DNA from: Patagioenas fasciata
Taxonomy: Eukaryota; Chordata; Aves; Columbiformes; Columbidae
Assembly (NCBI RefSeq): GCF_037038585.1
Contig: NC_092524.1
Coordinates: 49,065,001 to 49,129,000, forward strand
Direction: 5' to 3'
DNA length: 64,000 nucleotides
Shown: in pieces, positions 50,286 through 63,719 of the stretch
How positions within the stretch are numbered: position 1 is the first letter of the stretch
Layout of the letters: the number at the start of each line of letters is the position of its first letter
The notes under the pieces: model-generated
Seen by the model: the letters and a program-made list of their open reading frames with translations, nothing else
Told to the model about the DNA's origin: nothing
The model's database searches: none
Program-made: the position numbers and the translations under genes

Positions 50286-52362
50286 AGTTACTTTTATAGT
50301 CTAAAATTCTCACAGTCTTCTGAGCAGTTGGTGAAGTGATTTGAATAGGATAACTCACACGCTAACATTTTCAGGGACAGAAATGTGTGCTTTTTTCATA
50401 AAAAGAATGAAAAGAATGGTAGTGATGTGCAAATAAAAACAGGAAAAGAACAAAGCCAAGTTTGTTATGGGTAATTCAATAAAGAAGGAGGCAACAAAAC
50501 GTGTTGAAGAATGGGAGGGGAGGGTGATGGAAGAGCTTCTAGTTGGCCCACAGAACTGGTCTGGTAATTTAATGAAATGCACAGCAACCTCCTAAACATG
50601 GATCAAATGCCATATTTGTATCATTAATGACTACACTCTATTCTATTAAAAGAGATTGATTTAGCCGCACAGATAAAATGCAGTGAAGGATGTTAGAAGC
50701 ACCTGACACAGAGGGCAATTAAGTACTGTTAACTTTTTTCCCAGAAATCAGAAAGCTGTATGCCATAATGCATACAAATAATCCTAAAGAGAGCAATCAC
50801 ATCTGTCTGCTCATTGTTTAAAAGGGAACAGAAGGTCCTGATACAGTGTACTGATGGTACTGATAAGAGGAAGAAACACCAATTGTACTAATTGAAGCAG
50901 TATTAATGGCATTTTACTTAAAAACAGTCTCTTCAATAGAGTGCTATTAATCTTGCTGTTTTTAAAATAAAGATTATTTACTTTGAAAAGGGGCGTTCTA
51001 TGTTTTCACAGAGAATGACACAACAAATTACTCATTTTCCATGACTTCATACAAACACTTTGATGTTTAAACTGCATGTGAACAGTTAATCCTCTTATAT
51101 TGATGTATTCTTGGTGATAGACCGTTTCATGCTGTCTCAAGGGACAGATCTAAATCAAAATCAGATACACATTTTATTTTCAGTCTGAAAGCTGCAAAGC
51201 TAAATGCAAATAAATCAAAGCAGGTTTGTACACAGTCCTCCTAAAGTTTGCCTTTATAGTTGATATATTGAAAACACAAAAATAAACCAGAAGCCAAACT
51301 TCATTGACTTTCAGGTACAGTGGTCCTTTCTGTTCTGAGGTAGGTAAAAACAAATGGCTGTCTGTATTGCACAGATATTTTTGAAAATCAGAGCTGACTT
51401 AAGTACCAGTTAGGTAATCCCCAAAGAATACTCATAAAAAAATTAAATGCAACTGTAATTTTAACTGGCTGCAATGGATGTGAACAGGCAGTTACTCACA
51501 ATTCAGATGAAAGATATAATGTTAAAGGTGACCTACAATGACTTATTTTTAAATGGCCTTAGCATGTCAAATACTGAAACAGCAAGAATATGAGGCACCC
51601 AGCACATACAAAGGTATCCTTTGCTTTCTCTGTTAACATCTGTAAAACTATGCATTGTCAGCTTCTCTCTCCAGCACTAGACTGATCCATCATACACTTC
51701 TTTTAATCAGGGTGTGGCTATACTTAAGAGGCCTGAGGTTCTCTGACTCTCATATGCCAGGCAAACTTCATGATACCTGTGACATCCTGCGACACAGTAC
51801 ATCATATGTTTAGAGGGAACTTTAAGAGAAAACAAAAAATGTATTTTGTATCTTCATATTCCATGTATACCATTACTTCAATTATACCACTGTTTGATGA
51901 TTTCAGTACATCAAGAAATCAATTTATCTTTACAAAGATAGGCAACACATAAATGTATCAAGTTACACAACATGCAAGTTCAGTTGTTTTTTTTTTTCTA
52001 TACTACATTGTTTCATCAACATTTAACTAGTAAGACTTTTTTTTCAACAAAAAGTATACTTATACTAATGAAAAACAAAAGACCTTTGTTAACAAAGCAT
52101 TGCAAATGTCAAACTAGCTGAACTTTTAATTTAGACTCCAGATGTTTTTGCATGGAGTGGGTGGACCACATTTTAATTAAGAAGGCTTCATGGATACGTC
52201 CTTTCCTGTTTGCAAAGACATGGACCATTTCTTTTCTCATCCATGAGCATATAACATCTCTGTGGTAACTACAGGAAATTTTTATATGGAAAAATATTAG
52301 GAAAGTATTTCATGAATTTTTGGTTGTTTGATGCATATCAACAGCTGGAAATGTGGAGGAGG

Positions 52363-52394
52363 CAGTGCAGTTCTTTGGCAAGAGAACTGCACTG
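52363..52394 (+). repeat. perfect 12-bp inverted repeat with 8-nt loop
   Basis: CAGTGCAGTTCT (52363-52374), loop TTGGCAAG, then AGAACTGCACTG (52383-52394). The stem is perfect but too short for a usual microRNA precursor. No tail repeat or coding sequence explains it. Confidence 0.85.
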
Positions 52395-53399
52395 TGAATC
52401 ATCAACCAGTGCTCCAAGTACTACTGGGGATCCACAGGACTAATTTTTGAGAATCTCTTCTTTATCATTTAAGATTTTCATCAGACATCCAGATACTGGA
52501 AATTAAAAGAAACATAACACAAGAGGCAGAGTGTGTAAAGTAAAGCAATGTTAGTGGGCACTCACTCATGAATGCTATCTTCAACTTTCTGGAGCTTTGC
52601 ACGCTAAAAATCTTTACATGTAATTTATGATAATGTTTTGTATGCTAACAGTATTTCACCAAGCCTTCCAGAAAACATCACAAAACTGTAAGTAACACAG
52701 CCTTCATGGGAAAGAAGAAATTTCATTCAGTTTTACAGCTGAGAAAAGTTGAAATACAAAGAGAAGTGATTTAACCAAGGATACATGGCAAATCAGTGTC
52801 AGAGTAGAAAAAATAATTAGGAATTTGGCATATTGATTTCCCCATTTTAATCAAAAGATGCACAACAAGAGGAAAAAAATCTATGGCAGCATCAATATGT
52901 CTGTGTTCGCAAGGTTATACCTTGATCAAATGTAAAACATTTTAATCTAAAGTGAAGGATCTAGCAGCATACTAGAAACATTTTAGTTAATAGTCCATGG
53001 TCAAAAATTTATCTTGTTTTCTGATATATAAACCAAACAAAAATGTCTTACTTATCAAGTTATAAGCACAGTATATTCTGTGAAAGAACCCATAGACACA
53101 CATTTTACAGATGAAAGGCCAACATTTCTAAAGTGAATCCTATGGATGAAGCACATAGGATCTCTCTTTAAAATTATATTTACATACATACTTAATATGT
53201 TCCAAAAAAAATGGAAGTTAAACTAAGAACTTCAGATTAAAAAAAAACAGATTTATCCTGAGATTTTTACTTTCTCTAATGGAAAAGAGATTTTGGTTTA
53301 TTAAAATCTGGCAAAAACATTCAATATGTGGAAGACATCTTCACAATATTGAAAGGAGCTTTCTAGTTAGAGAATGTAAGGGTTGCATGAAGAGAAGTG

Positions 53400-53885
53400 T
53401 TGCCAGCAGGTAAAGGGCAGTGATCATTCCCCTCTAGTCAGGTACAGTTCTGGGTTCCCCAGTATGAAAGAGAGATACTGTAGACAATTCAGCAGAGGGT
53501 AACCAACGTTCCTTACAAGACTGGAGCATCTCTCCCATAAGAAAAGCTGAGAGAGCTGGGACTGTTTAGCTTGGAGAAGAAAAAGCTCAGGAAGATCTCA
53601 TCAATGGGTACAAATACCTGAAGGGAGGGGGTAAAGAAGAGGGAGTCAGGCTCCTTTTAGTGGTGCCCAGTGCCAGGACAAGAGGCAACAGGCACCAATT
53701 GAAACACAGGAGGTTCTGTCCGAACATAAGAAACACTTTTTCACTATAAGGGTGGCTGGCACAAGTTGCCCAGGAAGGCTGTGCAGTCTCCATCCTTGTA
53801 AATATTCAAACACCACATGGACACGGTCCTGGGGAACTGGTTCTGGGTGACCCTGCCTGAGCAGAGGCGCTAAACCGGATGACAG
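53400..53885 (+). mobile_element. CR1 LINE 3' fragment, moderately old
   Basis: A plus-strand fragment with TACAGTTCTGGGTTCCCCAG, GCTGGGACTGTTTAGCTTGG and CACAAGTTGCCCAGGAAGGC, in the order found in CR1 ORF2 C-terminus and 3' UTR. It ends near GGTGACCCTGCCTGAGCAGA. It lacks the ATTCTGTG tail and no open frame longer than some 60 codons survives. It is of a different subfamily from the other copies. Confidence 0.85.
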
Positions 53886-53955
53886 AAGTTACTTGCCGGG
53901 AGTGAGCAGAGGAAAGGCTTGGGGAACTTTGGGAAAGTTCTCCACACCTAGCAAA

Positions 53956-54100
53956 GGGATGTGAGGGAAGGGGAGGGAAGGGATGTGAGGGAAGGGGAGG
54001 GAAGGGATGTGAGGGAAGGGGAGGGAAGGGATGTGAGGGAAGGGATGTGAGGGAAGGGGAAGGGGAAGGGGAAGGGGAAGGGGAAGGGGAAGGGGAAGGG
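53956..54100 (+). repeat. purine-rich minisatellite passing into (GGGGAA)n
   Basis: Three copies of a 24-bp unit (GGGATGTGAGGGAAGGGGAG plus GGAA) are followed by two 14-bp partial units, then about seven copies of GGGGAA. Apart from the two T in each GGGATGTGAG the strand is all purine, so triplex or G-quadruplex formation is possible. It lies immediately after the CR1 fragment. The reverse strand is read as a long Pro/Leu/Phe repeat, which is not a real protein. Confidence 0.93.
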
Positions 54101-56045
54101 CGAGGCAGGACAGAGGATCTCGGACTGTTGCTCCTCTCCCAGTCATTTTTATATGATCAAAGAACAGCTGGGGGGACCAGAAGGCCTTTGATGTAATGGT
54201 AGTTTTTGCCAGACACTACAGAAGCAAACTAAGGGGAGAAGGAAGTATTAACACTCAGATTCAAGGTTTCCTAACATTCATACTTACAAAGTACAACAAA
54301 CATGAAATGGTTACAAGAGCTAACAGTAAAGTTTGCTCATTGATGGAAGGCATATTGAGAAACAGAACCCTGAGATGGATAGCGTCAGACAGTTACACAA
54401 TCTCTTTGTGAAATGCATTGGGCATTGTCACCCTTCCAATTCTTCTTTTAAAATGGGTGATAAATCAGAAAAACTGACACAAATTTGAGCCTGCTACTAC
54501 AGTAGAAGAATCTAATAGCTTTTATATTGCTGAGCGTGTGTGGACAGAAATTTGTTTTACTGGTATTCAAAAACGTTACTGTCATGAACATAAAATATGA
54601 GTTACAGCAAAATACATAAGTGTTCATACTGAAAAGGAAATTCATATTAACAATTTTACAGAATACTTACAACATTACTGGAGTTAACCTAGATTTATAA
54701 CATTGTAATAAAAAGCTGAATCATGATTCAAGTATTCTAAGCAAGTGGTAACCTCACTGCTGCATTCTCTACTGAAAGCAACAAGCTGTCTTATTGATCA
54801 AAGGATATAGAATGCATATGTTAACTGGAATCGCTTCAGGACGTGGTTGATTTCAAATTAGATTTCCCAGTCTTCTGAGTCAGACTAGTACTACTAAGGC
54901 AGAGAAATGTGACTTGCATCTTATGCTCCCAAAGAACATGATGTAGTTTACAGAAACCCACTGAAATCACAAACATGGCGTGTACCTACAAAATACACCC
55001 TGACCTCTTTATGAGAATTAGATACACTTCCCATTGTAGCTATATCTGAGAATACAATACTGGCTCTCATACATCCTTTGTACATAAGAACCAAGCTACA
55101 CTCAAGAATAAACTAAAACATCTTAAAGAGAAATCATATTCATTCTAGTAAAACATCAGACTACATAATTGATTACTAAAGTATTCAGAAAAATTACTTG
55201 TTAACAGCTATGTAATAATTAAATTCACTTTATTAAATAGTACTAAACAAACAAACAAAAAATCAAACAAAATCTCTCGGTACTCAAAACCTCCGCTTTG
55301 CCTGTACTTGTTATTCCCCTGGCACTTCTCATGAGTTGAAGGATTATTCCAGAATAGACCCTGGTTCTTCAGCTCCATTTCTATCTACTACTGAGTCAAA
55401 GTATCCCTGTTCTTGTTTCTAACCTTCCAGCTTCTGCTCCTGCCCTCTGTACCCTGCTGGAGGAAGAACTGGTGTACCTATCTATTGAGTCATACTGTAG
55501 GACTGATCTGATTGAAGAAAAAGAGCCAAAAAATCCAAAAGCTTCTTGTGATTGGTACTGTTTGTTCTCAGGTCCCTTAAGGGAGTGATCAGATCAGGTG
55601 TCATGCCCTGGTAATACAGCATTTTCCTTGGGAATCACATTAGTTGGATAAGGAAAAAGAAGATTCAAGAAACTGCTGGGTCAAGCAGACAGGGTGAGTA
55701 ATGGGCAGGAGATGGAGCTTCCAGCTCAAGCAGACTGCTGAGAGGAGAAGGAGCTGCAACTCACAAATTCACTGAGTTCGATTAAGGTAGGCCTGGAAGG
55801 TTTATTCACCCAGAGCTCTGAAAAGAACCTGCTTGGTTCCTGTCACATTTCTTCCACAATTATCTTTTTGCTTAAGCTGCCAAGTTCATTATATGGTTAC
55901 CACAACAATTTTACTGGCAAGCGCAGGAGGCAGAAATGAGTAGACTGTAGACGAAGAGTAAGGGCTTCTCTCTCATAGCTCATCCTGACACATTCATACC
56001 ACATAAGTATTACTCTGTGTGTATTTTCTTTTTAAGATCCCTGAA

Positions 56046-56074
56046 GGGGAGGAGGAGAGAGGGAGAGAGAGAGA
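56046..56074 (+). repeat. short GA-rich microsatellite
   Basis: GGGGAGGAGGAGAGAGGGAG passing into AGAGAGAGAG; an impure (GA)n tract. Confidence 0.85.
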
Positions 56075-57901
56075 ATGCTATCATCCTCAGAACTGAAACA
56101 GAGATACAAAGGTCAAAACCACTTCTTATTTTAAAGTATTCACACAATGAGCTAACATCTGACTTTTGAGTATACCTAGAGATATATTTAGCTGGAACTC
56201 CCACAGAATTTGCCTATTAGTATGACTTTGGATTTCTAAAAATCAGGCCTGAAAAGTCACGAAGTCAGATATCCAGAAAATGAGGAACACAAAGTAATTA
56301 ACAGTTTGTGAAAAATTTGGTTTAAGTGATTTGCCTGACATCACAGAGGAACTTCATGGCAAAACTAAATCATGTGCCTTCAGAGCATTTGACAGCCTTA
56401 GTGATGACCATGACCCTGCAATCTCAGGGCTTAACATTACACATCTTCCAATGTCAGTAATAATGAAAGCAGTGATTGATTTCAGGCTCTAGGACTCAGC
56501 ATCACAAATTTGCATTCAGGTGTCACCTCCCAACTTGCATTGAGAAATAAAGTTATATTTTACTGATAATAATCCTCTTCTATCTGAACAATAACTTACA
56601 AATCTTCCTTCTTAAAGTAGAAGAGATTAAAAGTAGAAAGGCCTCAGAAAAAATAGAAACAAATATTGTCACAAAACATGGATTGAATTTGCAGGATGTT
56701 GTGCTATTTGCAAGCAATTACCCTCTGCCTGTGTCAAAACGGCTTCTGGGCACAGAAAGGACAAGGCATTTGGAAGCAGTTTAACTCATTGTTCATCAGA
56801 AATGGATGGCAAGTGGTTACATGCCTGACTGGTTGTCAAGTAAGCAAACCATGAGTAAGAGATGCTCCTGAACAGAGCTAATGTCCTGGCAACACTTTAC
56901 ATTCACAGAGCACTAAGTGAAGTGCCAGGACACCGAACCTGAGCATTAGCTCCCTACTCCTATGAGACAGGAGTTCCAACACTGCACTCTGATTTACAAA
57001 GGGACTTTTATTAAAATATCAAGTATAGTTTAAATATATTTTTGAAATCTGAAGGTGTTTTCAGAGATGCACAGACAATCAGGAAGGATAAAATAATAAT
57101 TTGCACAAGTACATTTTACAAGTTTGTTTGCAGCCTTGATATTGTCTCATTGCTGGTTTTTTTAGGCGGAATTTTTTGCATTTCCGATGAAAAGAAACTA
57201 CAAGCCTGATACATACTACTGTGTGACGTCTTATTGGACATTCTTATGCAAGGGGAAAGTAGCACAGTTCAGAAATACTAGGGCAAGCCAAGACTCAACA
57301 AAGCTATTACACCTGACAGGCTTACTATAATAGCTTGATGCGTCTGGATAATCCAGCTGCATTCATGGCATGTACATGCATGAGGGAAGACTTTTGTCCT
57401 TCCAACTTAGTATCTCATTAAATGATATTATTTGATCAATTAAAATGGTATTTCTTCATGTTTTTATTTGCAATGATGATGTGGGCAGATGAACTGTTTC
57501 TGTCTGCATCTCCCAGCATAAACATGTAAAACGCATCCACAACAGTCACTGGAATGATTAGATCTTTCACATGGACTTTCATCATAAGAAGTGTTATCAG
57601 TAGAAAAATAACACCCTTTATACAGCTCAAATCTATGACATTTTCCTTCCCAGGGAGGGGACAAGGACTGAACTGCACATTAAAACTACAACATTACACT
57701 GTATTTCATATAACTGGTGCTTAAATACGGTAGTAAAAACCTACACAGAAAGATGCAGTATAAAATTATCACATCTTAAAAGTGAAGAACTCAGAATCTC
57801 CACTTCTTCTTTTAAGTACATAAAAAAAATATTTTTCATAATTTAGAAAAATATCAGCAACGTCGCTGTGATTGGTTTGAAAATGAATTTAAGACACTTA
57901 C

Positions 57902-57925
57902 CACTTCTAAGGCCATAATACGTTC
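57902..57925 (-). CDS. 24-bp coding microexon of the coiled-coil gene
   Basis: The minus strand reads acceptor CTTGTACTTTATTTTTAG, then GAACGTATTATGGCCTTAGAAGTG, then donor GTAAGTGTC. Exactly eight codons, ERIMALEV, in phase 0 at both ends. It joins GALQ from the upstream exon to ESHCRR of the next, and the hydrophobic spacing (I, M, L) continues the heptad pattern without a break. The very small size needs strong flanking sites, and both are strong here. Splice support alone would not convince for so short an exon; the seamless fit on both sides does. Confidence 0.72.
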
Positions 57926-60900
57926 CTAAAAATAAAGTACAAGATACCGTTAGAAGGTAAAGAATATAAACGCAACCTAAGTTGAACAATGATGAAAAGT
58001 ATTCATTTTGGTTTTTTGCTGGTCATGTGTATGTATTTTGTAAAAATATCTGAATAGGAACTGTTGTACTTAATTGGAGCTCTGGTCCATTTATCATACT
58101 ATCTCAAAATTTGCTCCAAAGAGAAGAAACTCCCCAGAAACAGCGTATGAAAGAATTTGAAAATATTAACTCCATTATATACTTTTTTCTAATAATACTG
58201 TTAGATTTTCAATATTGGTGATTTTACTCTTATGTATGGCAAAGCTCAATTTCTTTTTTTGATAATCTGTGACCATAAATCTGCTGTGTTTTGGAGTTTA
58301 TGTCACGTTAGCATCTGGCTTAGTTTTCTTTAAGACATTTCCTTAGAAAACTAAAAAGTAAATTCCATATCATTATTCTGTTATCCAGAAATAGCTCTGA
58401 AGAATGTTTTATTAATAACAAGATGACATTAGTCAAAGTCTAATGTCAGATAAAAATAAAATACAAATAAAATAAGCTTGTGTCAGTTTTAATCCAGCAC
58501 AATATATAGAGAACCAAGAATTTTAAATTTACTGCATGTATTTTAACTTTCAGTTTCCATTTAAAAGTACCTCCAAGAAAAATATTAGGCAAGTAAAATC
58601 AAGATCATGTAGTCTGGCACTATGTCTTGAATAGGTAGGATATTTTTGACTAATCTAAGAAAACACACATTCAAGTGTCTAGGTGAGCCCATACTTACAG
58701 TATCTGACCATTAACACATTACAGGAATTCTTACCTTGCTAAAATATTACTTTTTTGAAAATATGAGGGAGGATTTTTTTTCATTTTCCTTTCTGGGTGG
58801 ATTAGACTAAGAATTACTGTACGTCTTCCTGTTCTATCTCTCCCTAACAGGTAAAAATGATTGTAATAATCTGGACTTGTTTCTGCAGCATAAAAGAAAG
58901 ACAAATCTGAACTGATTTCACTGTTTTGGAAGAAACAGGTACAATAAAAATTTCTTAGACCAATTTGGGAGCCAGAAACAGTTCTTGCCAGTTGCATGAT
59001 TTCACTTGGTTTGTTCAACCTGGAGAAGAGAAAACTGAGGGGAGACCTCATTGCAGTCTAGAGCTTGCTCACAAGGGGAGGAGGAGGGGCAGGCATTGAA
59101 CTCTTCTCTCTAGCGACCAATGACAGAACCCAAGGGAATGGGAGGAAGATGTGCCAGGGCAGTTTAGATTGGACATTAGGAAAAGGTTCTTCCCCCAGAG
59201 GGTTGTGGAGCACTGGAACAGGCTCCCCAGGGAGGTGTCACAGTCCCAAGCCTGACAGTGTTCAAGAACAGGCTGGACAACACCTTCAGACACATGGTGT
59301 GAACTGTGGGGTTGTCATACGCAGGGACAGGAGTTGCACTCAATGATCCTTGTGGGTCCCTTCCAACTCAGGACATTCTATAATTCTAAGATTGCAAAAG
59401 TATTTTTCTAAGACTAGGTGGAAATGAGTTAGAGACTCTTCTAGAGTTATTGTCATAAAAAGCTTTGGAATAATGCTTAAGTTTACTAACTGAACAGGCA
59501 TATGTATTTGTGTAAAACCAGTATTTAAAAATTGCATATTTACATATTTCTGTAAAACCAGTGTCCCTTGGATTACTATAATCTTTTGAAGAAAAAAAAT
59601 TCACCCTAGTGAAATGTTTAAAGCTTATTCACTGAAAAATGCTTGGGGTATAAATTATCTTAGTTTTCCACAGCCACTTAGAATTGTTGTACCTTTGATT
59701 ATACTTCTAGACCATGGGGAGAAAGTGAGACAATATACTGTAGGAAAAATAACTGCATGAAGTAAGGCTGACAAAAAAATAGCCTCTGGAATGGACTAAT
59801 TGGTTTTGAAAGACAAGGAAGACTGTTCAGGAAAGTATGTACAAGGAAATATCTAAAGGGAAAACAGGAATGCACACATAAACAGATTTTATGGAAATCT
59901 AGTGCACTATCAAAATATAATTGTTTAAAAACAATGCTAACATTTTGCTAGTAGTGGATGCCACTACACTGGTTGATCCTATAACTGCAGACACAGTGGT
60001 TCAAAATTCCCTGTGCATAAACTGATGAAAAATAATAAAACAAACATATGAAGATGGAAAAAAAAAAAAACCACAAACAAAAAACCGCAATCCTCTTACC
60101 ACTTTCAGTTACTGGAATCTTTCAAAATAGCAGGTTAAAATAAAAAATAGACAAAAATGCTTGGGTTTTGGTTTGTTTTCTGTTTGGTGGGAGTTTGGGG
60201 TTTTTGTTTGGTGTTTGTTTGTTTTTAACACAAGAGCTGGGAGTTAAAAAACCCCAGATTCACATCTCGGGTTTCCTATAGATTTATTTCACCTACATTT
60301 TAGCTTCTCGTCAGTAAAATTAAGATAATAGGAGGTTCTAGAATACTTAACTTCAACCTGTCTATTAAAAATGTTTGCTCAGCACCTATTGCAATGCATA
60401 GTAGTTGTGGATTTCAACTACAATGTTGCATAAGCAAAAGTTTATCAAATTGCACTAAAATTTTTGCTCAGAAAAGGTCATGTATTAAATACTAAAGTCT
60501 TAATTCATTATTGGAAGCAGGTCTGAAATACAGACAATTTCGGTACATCAGAACAAACTTATAACAAAAACTATTATGTGAAAAACTCAAAAATATTTAT
60601 TTTGAGATGCTCGTTCCTCCACAAACTTGCAGTTGCTGAGGCAAAACCTCATATTTATTTAAAGACTGCAACAATACCCAAACTCATTGCCATAAAAAAG
60701 ATGGTATTTACACATCTCATAAATTTGTGCACTTCAGACACAAATTTCTTCATTTAAAAAGGACTATTTTGAAGAAAAAATAGTCTTAGAGTGACTGTAT
60801 TAGTAGGATGATTCCAAGGGTAGAATAAATAGTGTTTTCAAAATGACTCCATGTATTAAATAAGGCACATGATCTAGCTGTCAAATTCAAAAAACCGAAT

Positions 60901-63719
60901 AAAACCCTTAGAAGCTTAGCAGATAATCTTCTGAAGACTTGCATGTAATACATTAGTAAATTTACCATGGATAATTTAGAAATTATCAATATTTTATGTT
61001 TTAAAATTAAGATTATGTATTTATTATATATTATATGTTTAATTTATATTAGCATGTCGCTAATTCCAAAGCAAATGAAAATTGCTTGCAATTGTTTCCC
61101 CAGACAACATCCACACAGTTGAATATTGCAATTATTATGCATAGCATATTATTTCCATGAATTCAACCTTTTGTACCACAGAACAGTTTTCACTAAAATG
61201 AAGGTGAAAACCTTATAATCAGAGCCTTTTTTCTCTCAATGAAGTAAGAAAAGAAGTGAGGTTATACTCTTGGAGTGGCTATCAGAAAGAATGTAGAAAG
61301 TGATCTAGACTCCTCACAAGCTAAAAATCATTACGATGAGTACACACGTTAACAACAGAAAGCAATCATACATGCAATGAGAACATAGATATATCGCCTA
61401 GAATATACATAAACTCATATATAACTCTATAAGCTCATACATAATTATAAATGTTTGTATAATATAGAAACTCTAGTAAAAAGTATGCAACAGGTTCAAA
61501 ATGAAAACAAGAATACAGTGATGTCACTCAAAGCATCTGCCTCCTAGCTCCCAAAACACCCTGTTTTCAAAGAACCACATATGAAATACTACATATAGTT
61601 TCCATCTTGACCACATAATGTGGGACAAGAGATTCATGTAGAAAGATGTAGCGATGAAGACTTCCACTGGACTGTAGGCCTTGGGAGCAAAGAGCACTAT
61701 TTTATCTGCTAGTGGTCCTTAAATTGACAAAAAATTACCTTCTAGCAATCTACTTTAATGAAAGCATTCATACATTAACCAACTATACACATGCTTTGTT
61801 GAACTTGGGCTCAAAAGAAACAAATATTCCATGTCACCTGAAATGGGACTGCCACTTTCAGCTCCAGGAAGTGCCGTACTTAAAGTCTTACTTTCCGTTT
61901 ACTTCCTAGATTTTATATATTGTGATGCAACAGCTTGCAGAGATTCAGTCGTGATGACACAGGTTTTTTTTTACAACTACTTGCTACCAAAGTTGTACAT
62001 ATTCAGCCACTGCCAGTTTAGAATACAACATTACAAGTACAAAGGATCCCAGACTGGGACCATTTTGAAACATATTGACTAAGATAGACATAATACTATC
62101 TAGAAAAAGAATAGTTGGTTTTGCTGAGTATTTGGGCGATGCAAGCATAGGCATTTGAAGGAGTAAAAAACTGCCAAACATTTGAATATAAAAATAGCAG
62201 TCAGAGCAGTACAAGTCACCCACTTAACCAGAACCACCAGTTAGGGACGGGCATAAAGCAATTAGATCAGGAACTCGACAGACCATAAGAAATACAGGCA
62301 AGCACATATATGCACACAGGACACTATAATGATGCCACTCTCTGCAGTATAAAATTACTTCTCATTCAATCAGCAGTATCATTAAGACAATTTGTCAACT
62401 ACAGGGCTCCACATGAAAGCAGATGCAGAATTGCTTCACATGAAAGGAGATCTTTTTACATTGATCTAACTAGATACGCACCTGTGTAAACTGCTTGCGC
62501 AGACAAGCTCTCAGCCTTGTTGAACTTGAGCTGCCAGAAAGCTGGGCCAAGATTTTTGTTTCAACAGGAAACAGCTGGATTGGTGTGTTGTGTAACTTTT
62601 GGGTCTTGCAACTTGTCTCCTCTTACTGGATCAAGCTGTTTCTACACTAGCTCTTTGATACCTCTAGCCCTCAAAATGCCTTGTATTTATTACAAGAGAA
62701 CAGAAGGCTTATCTTCAAACAAACTCTTATGGTAAAAACTCAGGTCAATACATAATTTCGTTTTTCTTAACAGCCTTACCTTCATTAATTCCTTCATAAA
62801 TGATCTGGTTCAATTACAGAACGATGTTTCATTGATACACTCTTCATGTTGTATCTAAACTTTTTATATCTATGTTCAGTATTGTTTGTTGCAATTTGTT
62901 GCTAAATGTGTCTTTTTTTCCTTCTGTATTCTGAAGCATATACTACCCTCCCTAATAACCTCCTGAGCCTCACAATTCAGACATTCCAGCTTGATTTTGC
63001 TTTCCCAGCCAATTTTTTTTTTAAGTAGTACATTTTCCTTGACCATAATGCTAAAATACTATTCCAAAATTGAGCCTAAGATAAATCTCACTTTCTAAGC
63101 ACAAATTTAAGGTGCTTAGCATAAGCAGTTTTACTGCTAGATGCCAGAAAATAAAGATTTACTGTATTGTATCAAGTCCTACCATGTATTGACTGGTCCC
63201 TTCTTCCTCTGGAAGGTGATTATGGACATCTAATATTTCAGAGATTCAAAATACTTAAAACCAGTAAAACTTTCAGTTTTATTCAGATGTACAGGAGAAA
63301 ACAACACAGCCCAGAAAAGCTAACCCAACAAATTATGTATAATATAAAGCATTTTTGCAGTTCTGAACACAGATCTTTACTGCCTCTACTCACAGTTTCA
63401 GTGAAGCCAGCAGTATGACATAACAGAACAACTTCACTATATAGTTTAACCTAAAAGCAGCATTCTTATCACTGATGGACTAAATTTATTGACTCATTTA
63501 TGATGACTACTTTAATCTCAAATGTGCAACTTATTTGCTGGGCAGAAACTCAGCAGTGAGTATTACAAGCTATCTGGTCTGTATTTGGCTGCATATATTA
63601 ATATTTCCAAAGCTGAATTTCAGATACAAGGGAGTCCAGAAAATAGCAATGTTGTAATACAATTTAGTAATCCGAAGGGTGAAAAACAGTGTAGCTAGCT
63701 AATTAAATAGAAAGTATAC
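57926..63719 (-). other. intron of the coiled-coil gene (5.8 kb)
   Basis: Contains the CR1 copy at 59.0-59.4 kb and GT-rich low-complexity sequence around 60.16-60.23 kb. No other feature was recognised. Confidence 0.6.
58995..59388 (+). mobile_element. CR1 LINE, short 3' end (third subfamily)
   Basis: The plus strand encodes LGLFNLEKRKLRGDLI-like wording early on (around TTGTTCAACCTGGAGAAGAG), then broken frames. Its 3' UTR is nearly identical in order to the copy at 49.0-49.8 kb: CACATGGTGTGAACTGTGGG, AGGGACAGGAGTTGCACTCA and TTCCAACTCAGGACATTCTA. The last recognisable bases are near 59388. Confidence 0.93.

Larger units (their letters stand above)
42008..57901 (-). other. long intron of the coiled-coil gene (15.9 kb)
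   Basis: The largest intron in the window. It holds the CR1 and L3-like insertions at 45.8-46.0, 49.0-50.3 and 53.4-53.9 kb, the purine minisatellite, the hairpin at 52363, the X-box-like motif at 44665 and the abutting acceptor/donor at 47206. No further coding exon with matching phase was convincing. Confidence 0.6.

Noticed and set aside
53889-54146. 85-residue Pro/Leu/Phe repeat protein on the minus strand.
   Set aside because: It is only the translation of the polypurine minisatellite.
58735-59051. Open minus-strand frame ending at a GTAAGAATT donor.
   Set aside because: Overlaps the edge of a CR1 copy, has no coiled-coil character and would interrupt two exons that already join perfectly.
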